Shown: piece after piece, positions 17,975 to 27,523 of the stretch
How the letters are laid out: each line of letters opens with the position of its first letter
Position numbering within the stretch: the first letter of the stretch is position 1
Assembly: GCF_000805385.1 (NCBI RefSeq)
Contig: NZ_JTJW01000005.1
Coordinates: forward strand, 434,001 to 498,000
Reading direction: 5' to 3'
DNA from: Mycolicibacterium setense
Lineage (GTDB): Bacteria; Actinomycetota; Actinomycetes; Mycobacteriales; Mycobacteriaceae
DNA: 64,000 bases
Made by a program: the position numbers and the translations under genes
The notes under the pieces: model-generated
Database searches by the model: none
Seen by the model: only the letters and a program-made list of their open reading frames with translations
What the model was told of the DNA's origin: nothing

Positions 17975-19417
17975 TCAGCCGACCGACGATATCGAGGCCA
18001 ACTCCCCGGTGGACCGTCGGCTCAGCAGCATGCCGACTCCGAAGAACACCAGCGGCATCACACCGAAGATCGCCGCCAGGGTGGGCGTGCCACCGACCAC
18101 CAGGGTCAGGTTGGACACCACCAGCACCAGGGCCGCCGCCAGGGCCAGCGTGGCGAACGAGGCCAGCACCACCTTCCCGGTCGAGTTGCCGCGCCGGACG
18201 AAGAAGATCACCACCGAGATCGTGGTCAGCAGCCACAGCAGTGCCAGCGCCAGGATGCCCAGGCCACCGCCCGGCCCGAAGATCTGCAACACCGGGTCCA
18301 GCTGCAGCGCGGCGCAGACACCCATCACCACAAACGAGGCCACGGTGATGACCAGCGAGGCGTTCGACGGGGAGCCGTGACGCTCGTGCACCTCGCCGAC
18401 CTTCTTCGGGAAGACACCGCTCTGCCCCAGCACGAACGCGTACCGCGACGCGATGTTGTGGAAGGCCAGGGCACACGCGAAGACGCTGACCGACCACAGG
18501 ATGGTGTTCAGATCGCGTCCGACCATGCCGAGGTACTTGCCCGCGGTGTTCACCATGAAGTTGTCGGGGTCGTCGGTGGCCAGCTTGATGGCGTCGTGCC
18601 CGCCGTTGCCCTCGACGAGGGCCCAGCTGGTGAAGGCGTAGAAGACGGCGACGATACCCACCGCCCAGTAGGTGGCCCGGGGCACCGTGCGATCGGGATC
18701 CCTTGCCTCGTCCCGGAAGACCGCGGTCGCCTCGACACCGACGAACCCCCACAGCGCGTACAGCAGCGCGATGCCGAAGCCGCCGGCGATGCCCTGCGGC
18801 GTGAACGAGTCGCCGGTGAGGCCGTGCTCACCGCCGCGCACCACGATGACCAGATCCACCACCATGAGGATCGCGACCTCGGACACCAGGAAGACACCGA
18901 GCACCTTGGCGCTCAGATCGATGTCGCGGTAGCCGAGCCAGGCGACGGCCGCCAGCACCAGCCCGGTCAGCAGCCACCATGGGACATCGGGGCCACCGAA
19001 GCGCGTGATCAGCTCGTTGAGGATGACGCCGTCGTAGGCGGACACGGCGATCAGGGTCGCCATGTAGGCGGGGAGCGCGAGGACGGCCGCACCGGTACCG
19101 GCCGCCCGGCCCAGCGACTCACGGATGTAGGCGTAGAAGGCGCCGGCGTCGGTGACGTACTTCGACATCGCGACGAAGCTGGCCGCGAACAGTCCGAAGA
19201 TGACGCCCGCGACGATGAAGGCGACCGGGATGCCGGTGGTGTTGCCCAACGCCATCGCGATCGGCACGTTGCCGCCGATGGTCGACAGCGGCGCCGACGC
19301 GGCCACGACCATCAACACGATGGCGGGCACGCCGAGGTGCCCACGCAGTTTGGCCGGACGGCCGGCCGATGACGTATCAGGTGCGGGCTGGTGGTCCGCG
19401 TTGACAACCTCGGTCAT
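17975..19417 (-). CDS. APC-family amino acid/amine permease
   Basis: A 480-residue inner-membrane transporter with about twelve helices. It opens with the APC hallmark LGVPAIVLMVVAASAPLSTIGGNVPIA and has the following APC segments YIRESLGRAAGTGAAVLALP and LLYALWGFVGVEATAVFRDEARDPDRTVPRATYWA. The ATG at 19417 has a strong GGAGG ribosome-binding site eight bases upstream. Substrate is unknown; the ethanolamine-permease-like subgroup is one possibility. It diverges from the B12-dependent diol dehydratase genes and may import the compound that they process. Confidence 0.87.
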   Translation of the reverse strand: MTEVVNADHQPAPDTSSAGRPAKLRGHLGVPAIVLMVVAASAPLSTIGGNVPIAMALGNTTGIPVAFIVAGVIFGLFAASFVAMSKYVTDAGAFYAYIRESLGRAAGTGAAVLALPAYMATLIAVSAYDGVILNELITRFGGPDVPWWLLTGLVLAAVAWLGYRDIDLSAKVLGVFLVSEVAILMVVDLVIVVRGGEHGLTGDSFTPQGIAGGFGIALLYALWGFVGVEATAVFRDEARDPDRTVPRATYWAVGIVAVFYAFTSWALVEGNGGHDAIKLATDDPDNFMVNTAGKYLGMVGRDLNTILWSVSVFACALAFHNIASRYAFVLGQSGVFPKKVGEVHERHGSPSNASLVITVASFVVMGVCAALQLDPVLQIFGPGGGLGILALALLWLLTTISVVIFFVRRGNSTGKVVLASFATLALAAALVLVVSNLTLVVGGTPTLAAIFGVMPLVFFGVGMLLSRRSTGELASISSVG

Positions 19418-19518
19418 GGGTTGATTCCTCCTAACTGCCGGTCGCAGGTGGCGGCCGGGTGAAGTCCGGGGCAAGTTTGCGAGAACCACGGGCCGCTCCG
19501 CCAGCGCAGTCGATCACT

Positions 19519-19581
19519 TTCCAACACCTTGTTGTAAGCCAGTTCACATCGGCCCCGCCGGTGTCACACACATTGTTGGAA
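19519..19581. promoter_or_regulatory. Inverted TTCCAACA elements in the divergent permease/dehydratase region
   Basis: TTCCAACA at 19519-19526 is mirrored exactly by TGTTGGAA at 19574-19581. The left copy also forms its own small palindrome CAACA-CCT-TGTTG (19522-19534). Both lie in the 245-bp region between the permease start (19417) and the dehydratase start (19663). They are the only conspicuous repeats there, so they are candidate binding sites for the nearby PucR regulator. No cobalamin riboswitch pattern was recognised. Confidence 0.4.
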
Positions 19582-19662
19582 GGTGCCGAGCGGACGTTGT
19601 TTCCGCCGCGGCATTCAGTTGATGCTTGGCCGGTCACGCGACAGAGAGGTACGACGACCGCC

Positions 19663-21936
19663 ATGAACCCGGACAGCAGCGACACCGAGCAGGATCACCG
19701 GCTGGGGCGCATCCGGCTGCTGGATGAGCAGCGCGTCAACTTGGACGGATTCGCCCAGGCGGACCCCGAGCTGGGCATGATCTCGCACCTGTCGCCCCAC
19801 GACCCGGAACCGTCCTGGAAGGTGGCCGACGACGGCACCGTGCTGGAGATGGATTCGAAGGCCGCCGCCGACTTCGACACCATCGACGAGTTCATCGTCC
19901 GCTACGCCGTCGACCCGGCGGAGGCACCGCGGTCGATGGCGATGAGCGAGGTCGAGTTGGCCCGGATGATCGTCGACTCGGCTGTGCCGCGCGAGGAGGT
20001 GCTGCGCGTCTGCGGTGGACTGACCCCGGCCAAGATGGCCCGGGTGGTCGCCATCCTCCAGCCCGTCGAGATCCAGATGGCGATGATGAAGATGCGTGCC
20101 CGCCGCACGCCCGCGAACCAGGCGCATGTCACCAACCGCCTCGACGACCCCCTGCTCATCGCGGCCGACGCCGCCACCGCCGTCGTCTACGGGTTCCGCG
20201 AACTGGAAGCCACGGTCCCGGTGCTCGACGACGCCCCGGCCGTCGCGGTGGGTCTGCTGATCGGTTCCCAGGTGCCCGCTCCTGGGGCGCTGACGCAGTG
20301 CTCCGTCGAGGAGGCCCGCGAGCTGGAACTCGGGGTGCGCGGGCTGGTGTCCTATGCCGAGACGGTGTCGGTGTACGGCACCGAGCAGGTGTTCACCGAC
20401 GGTGACGACACCCCGTGGTCGAAGGCGTTTCTCACCTCGTCCTACGCCTCTCGCGGTATCAAGATGCGGCTGTCCAGCGGGGCGGGCTCAGAGGTGCTGA
20501 TGGGGCAGGCCGAGCGCAAGTCGATGAACTACCTGGAGTCGCGCTGCGTCGCACTGGCCAAAGGCATTGGGGCACAGGGCGTTCAGAACGGCGGCATCGA
20601 CGGCGCCTCGATCACCGCGTCGGTGCCGGGCGGTGTCCGCGAACTCATCGCCGAGAACCTGATGGTCATGCTGCGCGGGCTCGAATCCTGCAGCGGAAAC
20701 GACTCGCTGGTGTCCGAGTCGACGATGCGCCGAACCAGCCGGACCTTGCCGGTGCTGCTGTCGGGGTCGGATTTCATCTTCTCCGGATTCGGCTCGGTGG
20801 TGGCCTACGACAACATGTTCGGCCCGTCCAACTTCAATGCCGCCGACCTCGACGACTATCTGGTGATGCAGCGCGACTGGGGTGTCGACGGCGGGCTGCG
20901 GTCGGTGGACCCGACCACCCTGGAAGCCATGCGCCGTCAGGCCGCCGAGGCCACCCGGGCGGTGTTCGAATATCTGGGGCTCGCCGATTTCGACGATGAC
21001 CATGTGGAAGCCGTTGTCGGGGCGGAAGGTTCCAAGGATCTACCCGACACCGACGGGGTGAAGGTGCTCAGCGCCGCCCGGATGATCGAGCAGTCGGGCC
21101 TGACGGTGCTCGACATCGTCGCCGCGCTCGCCGAGACGGGGTTCACCGATATCGCCGAGCGGGTCCTGGGGATGGCCAAGGCCCGTGTGACCGGCGACTA
21201 TCTGCAGACCGCGGCGATCTTCGACGAGCAGATGAATGTGCTCTCGGCCCTGCAGGATCCGAACGACTACCGCGGCCCCGGCACCGGATACCGGCCGACG
21301 GCGGAGCGCCAGGCCCAGATCGACGCGGTGCGGCAGGCGCGGTCGGTGACCGACCTTGTCAAGGAGCAGGCGACCTTCGCCGATCCTGATCGGCTGGTCG
21401 TGCGCGGCCCCGCGGGGGTGGGCGACGATCCCCGTGAGGTCGTCATCGGGGTGTCTCCGGCGTTCGGGGTCAAGCTGTTTCGCACCCTGTCGGGCATGGT
21501 CGTCTACGACGCGCTGGAGCAGATCCTGGCCGGGCTGGAGGAGGAGCAGTGCGTGCCGCGCCTGGTCCGGATCGCCGATTCCGTGGATCTCGGGGTGATC
21601 GGCAAATCCGCGGCCCGGCTGTCCGGATCCGGAATCGGTGTCGGGCTGCAGGCCAAGGGCACCACGCTGATCCACCGTCGCGATCTTCCGCCGCTGGCCA
21701 ATCTCGAATTGCTCAGTGTCGCACCGCTGATCACGCCGGAGATGTACCGGCTGATCGGTATCAACGCCGGCAGGCACGCCAAGGGCGCGACACCTGCCCC
21801 GATGCGCAACGCGTACACCGACGAGGCGATCACCGCCCGGTACCACACCAGGGTGGTCTCGATGGTGGCCATCGAGCGATCCGAATGCGATCGCGACGAT
21901 CGCGGCGTGAACATGGAATTGGAGCTCAAGCGATGA
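19663..21936 (+). CDS. B12-dependent diol/glycerol dehydratase, fused large and medium subunits
   Basis: A 757-residue protein that joins the alpha subunit (residues about 1-550) and the beta subunit (about 588-757) of adenosylcobalamin-dependent diol dehydratase; in Klebsiella these are separate chains (about 554 and 224). Residues matching the catalytic set are visible: QAHVTN (His), ELEATV (Glu), YAETVSVYGTE (Glu) and GSDFIFSGFGSV (Asp). The beta part has VIGVSPAFG, LSGSGIGVGLQAKGTTLIHRRDL and INAGRHAKG. The enzyme turns 1,2-diols or glycerol into aldehydes. The ATG at 19663 follows GAGAGGTACGA. Its stop overlaps the gamma-subunit start (ATGA). Confidence 0.93.
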   Translation: MNPDSSDTEQDHRLGRIRLLDEQRVNLDGFAQADPELGMISHLSPHDPEPSWKVADDGTVLEMDSKAAADFDTIDEFIVRYAVDPAEAPRSMAMSEVELARMIVDSAVPREEVLRVCGGLTPAKMARVVAILQPVEIQMAMMKMRARRTPANQAHVTNRLDDPLLIAADAATAVVYGFRELEATVPVLDDAPAVAVGLLIGSQVPAPGALTQCSVEEARELELGVRGLVSYAETVSVYGTEQVFTDGDDTPWSKAFLTSSYASRGIKMRLSSGAGSEVLMGQAERKSMNYLESRCVALAKGIGAQGVQNGGIDGASITASVPGGVRELIAENLMVMLRGLESCSGNDSLVSESTMRRTSRTLPVLLSGSDFIFSGFGSVVAYDNMFGPSNFNAADLDDYLVMQRDWGVDGGLRSVDPTTLEAMRRQAAEATRAVFEYLGLADFDDDHVEAVVGAEGSKDLPDTDGVKVLSAARMIEQSGLTVLDIVAALAETGFTDIAERVLGMAKARVTGDYLQTAAIFDEQMNVLSALQDPNDYRGPGTGYRPTAERQAQIDAVRQARSVTDLVKEQATFADPDRLVVRGPAGVGDDPREVVIGVSPAFGVKLFRTLSGMVVYDALEQILAGLEEEQCVPRLVRIADSVDLGVIGKSAARLSGSGIGVGLQAKGTTLIHRRDLPPLANLELLSVAPLITPEMYRLIGINAGRHAKGATPAPMRNAYTDEAITARYHTRVVSMVAIERSECDRDDRGVNMELELKR

Positions 21937-22292
21937 CGATCACCGCCCACTCGGGCCGCAGCCTCGCCGAGGTGACGGTCGAGGCTGCCCGCAACGGCGA
22001 CCTGGTGCTCGACGACATTCGGGTGAGCCGGGAAACCTTGCTGGCACAAGCGGATACCGCGCAGCGCTCGGGCTCTGCGCAATTGGCGATGAACCTGCGG
22101 CGGGCCGCTGAGATGACCGCACTCACCTCTGAGGAGATGCTGTCCGCCTACGAGGCGTTGCGGCCTCACCGGTCGAGCTTCGCCGAGCTCGAGGAATTGG
22201 CGCAGCGCCTCGCGGACCGCGACGCGCCGACGTGTGCGGCACTCGTCCGGGAGGCGGCCACGGCCTATCAGCGGCGCGGCCTGCTGCGGTGA
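21933..22292 (+). CDS. Diol dehydratase small (gamma) subunit
   Basis: A 119-residue gamma subunit. It aligns along its whole length with the conserved core of Klebsiella PduE, for example AQLAMNLRRAAEMTAL and EALRPHRSS, and ends VREAATAYQRRGLLR. It lacks the roughly 40-residue N-terminal extension found in microcompartment-associated enzymes (PduE is about 173 residues). ATG 21933 overlaps the alpha-beta stop, and the stop overlaps the reactivase GTG, so the three proteins are made in coupled fashion. Confidence 0.92.
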   Translation: MTITAHSGRSLAEVTVEAARNGDLVLDDIRVSRETLLAQADTAQRSGSAQLAMNLRRAAEMTALTSEEMLSAYEALRPHRSSFAELEELAQRLADRDAPTCAALVREAATAYQRRGLLR

Positions 22293-23956
22293 CCGTCTGG
22301 GCCGGTGTCGACATCGGCAACTCCACCACCGAAGTGGTGCTCTGCCGGATGGTCGACGAACTCGTGGTGCTGGCCAGTGCCCGCACCCCGACCCGTGGTG
22401 GCAAAGGTTCGCCGCGGGCGGTGCAGGGCGCTGCTCAACTGGTGAGGCGGCTGGCCGAGGCGCACGGGCTGGTGATCGAGCAGGCCGCGTTCGCTCCGAC
22501 CCCGCCCGTTCGGTCGACGGTCGAACAGGTCCAACTGGAGACGCAGCGGACAGGCAGGCTCACGATCGTCACCCGGTCGGCTGCCACCACCGCAGGCGAT
22601 GCGGTCGGTGTGGGGCAGCCGGTTCCGGTCGAGTGCCTCGATGACGTCGAGCCCGGTTGCCCGGTCGTCGCCTGCGCGGCGGCGCAGTGGGGTTACCGCG
22701 AGGTCGCGCTGCGGGTGAATGACGCGGTGGCCCAAGGGTGCAACGTCACGGCGGTGCTGACGGCCAACGATGAGGCCGTGCTGGTGTCGAATCGGCTGAG
22801 CGCGGCACTGCCTGTCGTCGATGATGTCGACGTCACGGCACTGCTCTCGGCAGCCCGCGTCGCGGTCGAAGTGCGCCAGGGCGTCGCGCCTCTGCAACGG
22901 CTCACCGATCCCTTCTGGCTCGCCGACGTGTTCGGCCTCAGCGATGCCGAGCGGGTGGATGCGCGGGTGATCGCCGATCAGCTCTTCGACAGTGCGTGCG
23001 CGGTGGTCACTCTCGGCGATGCCGAGCCTGCGGTTTCCGCGCCGGTGGCCCAGCCGGCGGGGGAGCGTGCCCACGTGGTCCGCCTTGCCGATATCGCGGC
23101 GCAGGCCAATTCACGCCGAGGATCGGTCGCCGTGGACAGTCTGGTGGTGGCGAACATGGCCGGGGCGCAGGAGCCGCCGGCGGGAGCCGACGAGCTGGCC
23201 GGGGCGCTGGGCGTACCGGTGACGCGCGTCGACTCGGAGGCCGCGGCAGCCCGCGTCGGCGCCCTCACCACTCCCGGGATCACCCCTGACGTCGTCGTTG
23301 TGGACGTCGGCGGTGGCACCGTCGACGTCGTGTCCGACGGGTCCCGCATCGTGTTGCCGGGGGCAGGACAGCTGCTGACGGCGGCGACGGCCACCGCACT
23401 GGACATCTCCCGAAGCGCCGCCGAATACGCCAAACGCGCCGAGGCGGTCACGGCCGTCACCGTTCAGCTCATCGAGGACGAACACGGCCGGCGGCAGTTC
23501 TTGGACACTCCGGTCAGTGGGCGGTGCAGCGGATGGCTGCTGACGGCGGCCCCCAGTGGTTGGCTGCCCTTCACGTCCCGGCTGTCGGGGGCCGAGTGGC
23601 GCAGTTGGCGCCTGGCCGCCAAACGGCAGGTGATCGGCGGCAACGTGATGCGGGGCATCGAGCAGGCGGCACCCGGAGTGACCGGGGTGCTGCTCGTCGG
23701 AGGCGGCGCCAGTGACGACGAGCTGGTCCGTGCGGTCAGCGAACAGCTAGGCCACCACGTGAGTGTGGGACGCGGAAATGTGGCAGGTCAGCTGGGGCAC
23801 CGGTTCGCGGTGGCCTACGGGCTGGTGGCCATGGCGGCGCGGATGCCGGGCGGTCGGCCGCGGGATGAAGAGCTGGACCGGGTCGACCGGTCAGGCGGCA
23901 GCGTGAATGCGCACGACGTGGATGTCGCTGGCGAACACCCGGGCGCCGGTGGGTAG
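22289..23956 (+). CDS. Diol dehydratase reactivase, large ATPase subunit (DdrA-like)
   Basis: A 555-residue actin/Hsp70-fold ATPase that exchanges damaged cobalamin on the dehydratase. It begins VWAGVDIGNSTTEVVLCR (phosphate-1 motif) and has the later motifs VVVDVGGGTVDVVSDG and LLVGGGASDDELVRAV. Klebsiella DdrA is about 610 residues and works with a small DdrB (about 125), which is not found in this window. The GTG at 22289 overlaps the gamma stop (GTGA). The last 22 or so residues overlap the 3' end of the convergent HNH gene (23891-23956) and have no family similarity. Confidence 0.88.
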   Translation: MTVWAGVDIGNSTTEVVLCRMVDELVVLASARTPTRGGKGSPRAVQGAAQLVRRLAEAHGLVIEQAAFAPTPPVRSTVEQVQLETQRTGRLTIVTRSAATTAGDAVGVGQPVPVECLDDVEPGCPVVACAAAQWGYREVALRVNDAVAQGCNVTAVLTANDEAVLVSNRLSAALPVVDDVDVTALLSAARVAVEVRQGVAPLQRLTDPFWLADVFGLSDAERVDARVIADQLFDSACAVVTLGDAEPAVSAPVAQPAGERAHVVRLADIAAQANSRRGSVAVDSLVVANMAGAQEPPAGADELAGALGVPVTRVDSEAAAARVGALTTPGITPDVVVVDVGGGTVDVVSDGSRIVLPGAGQLLTAATATALDISRSAAEYAKRAEAVTAVTVQLIEDEHGRRQFLDTPVSGRCSGWLLTAAPSGWLPFTSRLSGAEWRSWRLAAKRQVIGGNVMRGIEQAAPGVTGVLLVGGGASDDELVRAVSEQLGHHVSVGRGNVAGQLGHRFAVAYGLVAMAARMPGGRPRDEELDRVDRSGGSVNAHDVDVAGEHPGAGG

Positions 23957-25183
23957 CGGCGGGGCGGTACTTCGATAGGTCCGGCCGGTCGGCGTGGTGA
24001 GTTCTGTGGTGTGCCGGCCGTAACCGTCGTAGGTGGTCGCGGTCTGCCACCCGGGGCTTTCCTTTGCGTAATTGCAGCGTTCGCAAAGCCCTTGCCCGTT
24101 GACGGAGGTGGTCGCGCCACCGTCGGCGTGCCGGGTGATGTGGTCGATGTGCCGGATGGGGGCGTCGCAATACGGCGTGCGGCACTTTTGGTCACGCATG
24201 GCGATCAGCCAGCGCAGCCCCTTGGGGAACGCCCGGGCGGTGGACTCCATGGCGACCAGGTTGCCGGTGGCCGGATCGGCGTAGAGCTTGCGCACCGCGG
24301 CCTCGGCCTGGGGGTCCAGCAGCGCCGCCAAGGCCATCTGTCGGGCCACCTCTGCCGGGATGGGGCCGTATCCCTGCAGCACCGCCGATTCGGAACCCTG
24401 GGCCAACAAGCTCTCGTCGGAGACCACCAGGTTGAGCGCGACCGGGACCGCGGCTTCGACCTCACGCCCGGTGACCCGTCGGTAGAAGGCATCGGCCATC
24501 AACGGGCCTCGCCCCTGGCATCCACCTCCGGCGGCGATCGAGGCGGCCCCGGCGGCGGCGGCCTCCGCCTGCAGCGCTTGATAGGCCGTAACGCCTTCTG
24601 CGGAGGTCAGCAGCGCCGTCACGTACGCCATGCCGTGCGGGGCCGGACGCAGCGTGACAGCGCGATCGCACTGATGGCGGCTGATGCGCGCCATCACCGC
24701 GTCGTGGTCGAGCCGAAAAGCCACCCGCCCGGCCTCAGCCTCAACCTTTTTGTCCCCCAGACCATCGAGCACGGCAGGATCCGCGCACAGTTCGGCGTCC
24801 ATCGCCTGTCGATCTGCTGGTGAGAGGCAGGCGGCCTGGTCCGCGATGATCATCGCCCGGTCTTCGGTAAGCACGCCGGACTGCAGAGCCGCGAGCGTGT
24901 AGGGCATGTCGTCGACCAGGATCCTGGACATCTTCAGATACTTGGCCCCGTGCCAAGGGGAGGACTTGCGGGCCAGCCCCACCTCGGATGCCAGCCCTTG
25001 AGCGCGTCTGGCGGCAGGCACACCCTCAGCGGCCTTACGGGCGAGGCGCTTGGCTTCCAGCATCGTCGTCACTCTGGCCTGTGCCGCGGCAATGCCGGCG
25101 GTCGCGCGGGTCATCGCAGCTAGCTGGTCGATCAACGCCGCCTCCGTGGCGTCGGGGTCGATGTTCCAACTAACTTCGAACAT
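23891..25183 (-). CDS. HNH endonuclease with DUF222 (13E12 repeat family type)
   Basis: A 430-residue protein with an N-terminal DUF222 domain (residues about 20-300) and a C-terminal HNH nuclease domain: CRTPYC, HIDHITRHADGG and N...LCERCN supply the metal-binding and zinc residues. This is the family of M. tuberculosis 13E12-repeat proteins, which are multicopy, of unknown role, and partly DNA-damage induced. ATG at 25183 is chosen over the longer frame (25216) because a TATACT -10 box ends seven bases upstream and the ATG lies inside an SOS box. The transcript is therefore probably leaderless. The gene sits between the dehydratase operon and groES. Confidence 0.87.
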   Translation of the reverse strand: MFEVSWNIDPDATEAALIDQLAAMTRATAGIAAAQARVTTMLEAKRLARKAAEGVPAARRAQGLASEVGLARKSSPWHGAKYLKMSRILVDDMPYTLAALQSGVLTEDRAMIIADQAACLSPADRQAMDAELCADPAVLDGLGDKKVEAEAGRVAFRLDHDAVMARISRHQCDRAVTLRPAPHGMAYVTALLTSAEGVTAYQALQAEAAAAGAASIAAGGGCQGRGPLMADAFYRRVTGREVEAAVPVALNLVVSDESLLAQGSESAVLQGYGPIPAEVARQMALAALLDPQAEAAVRKLYADPATGNLVAMESTARAFPKGLRWLIAMRDQKCRTPYCDAPIRHIDHITRHADGGATTSVNGQGLCERCNYAKESPGWQTATTYDGYGRHTTELTTPTGRTYRSTAPPLPTGARVFASDIHVVRIHAAA

Positions 25184-25196
25184 GTGTTCGAGTATA
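25176..25196 (-). promoter_or_regulatory. SOS box (LexA operator) and -10 element of the HNH gene
   Basis: TCGAAC-ACAT-GTTCGA at 25191-25176 on the minus strand is a perfect match to the mycobacterial LexA site TCGAAC-N4-GTTCGA. A TATACT -10 hexamer (25196-25191) abuts it. The predicted transcript start coincides with the ATG at 25183, inside the operator, so bound LexA would block initiation directly. Confidence 0.9.
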
Positions 25197-25272
25197 GCAC
25201 CGTTCACTGACTCCATCTTTTTGACAGGGTTTCAGCCCACGGATGAGTTCGCGGGCGGCGCACAACCCACCC

Positions 25273-25306
25273 TTGAGTGCTAGCACTCGCATGTATAGAG
25301 TGCTAG
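25273..25306 (+). promoter_or_regulatory. groES-groEL1 promoter with CIRCE (HrcA operator)
   Basis: CTAGCACTC-N9-GAGTGCTAG at 25280-25306 is a CIRCE element. The left arm is part of a second perfect palindrome, GAGTGCTAGCACTC (25275-25288), so three half-sites are stacked. TTGAGT (25273-25278) and TATAGA (25294-25299) can serve as -35 and -10 within the operator, though the spacer would be a short 15 bases. The 5' leader to the groES start is about 137 bases. Confidence 0.9.
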
Positions 25307-25443
25307 GTGGCACGCGGCCTACCCCAGCGCCGGCACCCGCGACGACGGAGCGAGGGCACGGACGCATGCCGAACACCTGGTTAACCCCGAGGGCCCCGGA
25401 GCACACCGGGACTCGATACCCGAACAAGTGGAGGGCTTCCATC

Positions 25444-25743
25444 GTGGCAGTCAACATCAAGCCACTCGAGGACAAGATCCTCGTTCAGGCCAATGCGGCC
25501 GAGACCACGACCGCTTCCGGTCTGGTCATCCCCGACACCGCCAAGGAAAAGCCGCAAGAAGGCACCGTCGTCGCAGTTGGCCCCGGCCGCTGGGATGAGG
25601 ATGGCGAGAAGCGGATCCCCCTGGACGTTGCCGAGGGCGACACCGTCATCTACAGCAAGTACGGCGGCACCGAGATCAAGTACAACGGCGAGGAGTACCT
25701 GATCCTCTCCGCGCGCGACGTGCTGGCTGTCGTCGCCAAGTAG
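25444..25743 (+). CDS. groES: Co-chaperonin GroES
   Basis: A 99-residue co-chaperonin that caps the GroEL ring. It starts [20 protein letters not shown] and has the mobile-loop region [26 protein letters not shown]; it ends in the typical [19 protein letters not shown]. The GTG start at 25444 gives the standard length, and the longer upstream frame is untranslated leader. It is the first gene of the CIRCE-controlled groES-groEL1 operon. Confidence 0.97.
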   Translation: MAVNIKPLEDKILVQANAAETTTASGLVIPDTAKEKPQEGTVVAVGPGRWDEDGEKRIPLDVAEGDTVIYSKYGGTEIKYNGEEYLILSARDVLAVVAK

Positions 25744-25751
25744 TTCCGTAA

Positions 25752-27458
<1,707 letters not shown>

Positions 27459-27480
27459 AAGCAGCTCACGAGAAGTAGTA

Positions 27481-27516
27481 CGAAACACCCCCGGCCACCA
27501 GGCCGGGGGTGTTTCG
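27481..27516 (+). terminator. Intrinsic terminator of groES-groEL1
   Basis: A perfect 16-bp stem, CGAAACACCCCCGGCC / GGCCGGGGGTGTTTCG, with a four-base ACCA loop, lies 22 bases after the groEL1 stop. It is followed by TTTC. The cyclase ATG lies eight bases after it, so the cyclase needs its own promoter or read-through. Confidence 0.92.
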
Positions 27517-27523
27517 TTTCGGC

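Noticed and set aside
19418..19662. Cobalamin riboswitch in the dehydratase leader
   Set aside because: No B12-box-like motif or matching helix arrangement was recognised; the region has only the TTCCAACA repeats.
23891..25183. HNH gene as part of an insertion sequence or integrated phage
   Set aside because: No transposase or integrase gene, terminal repeat or target duplication was seen around it.
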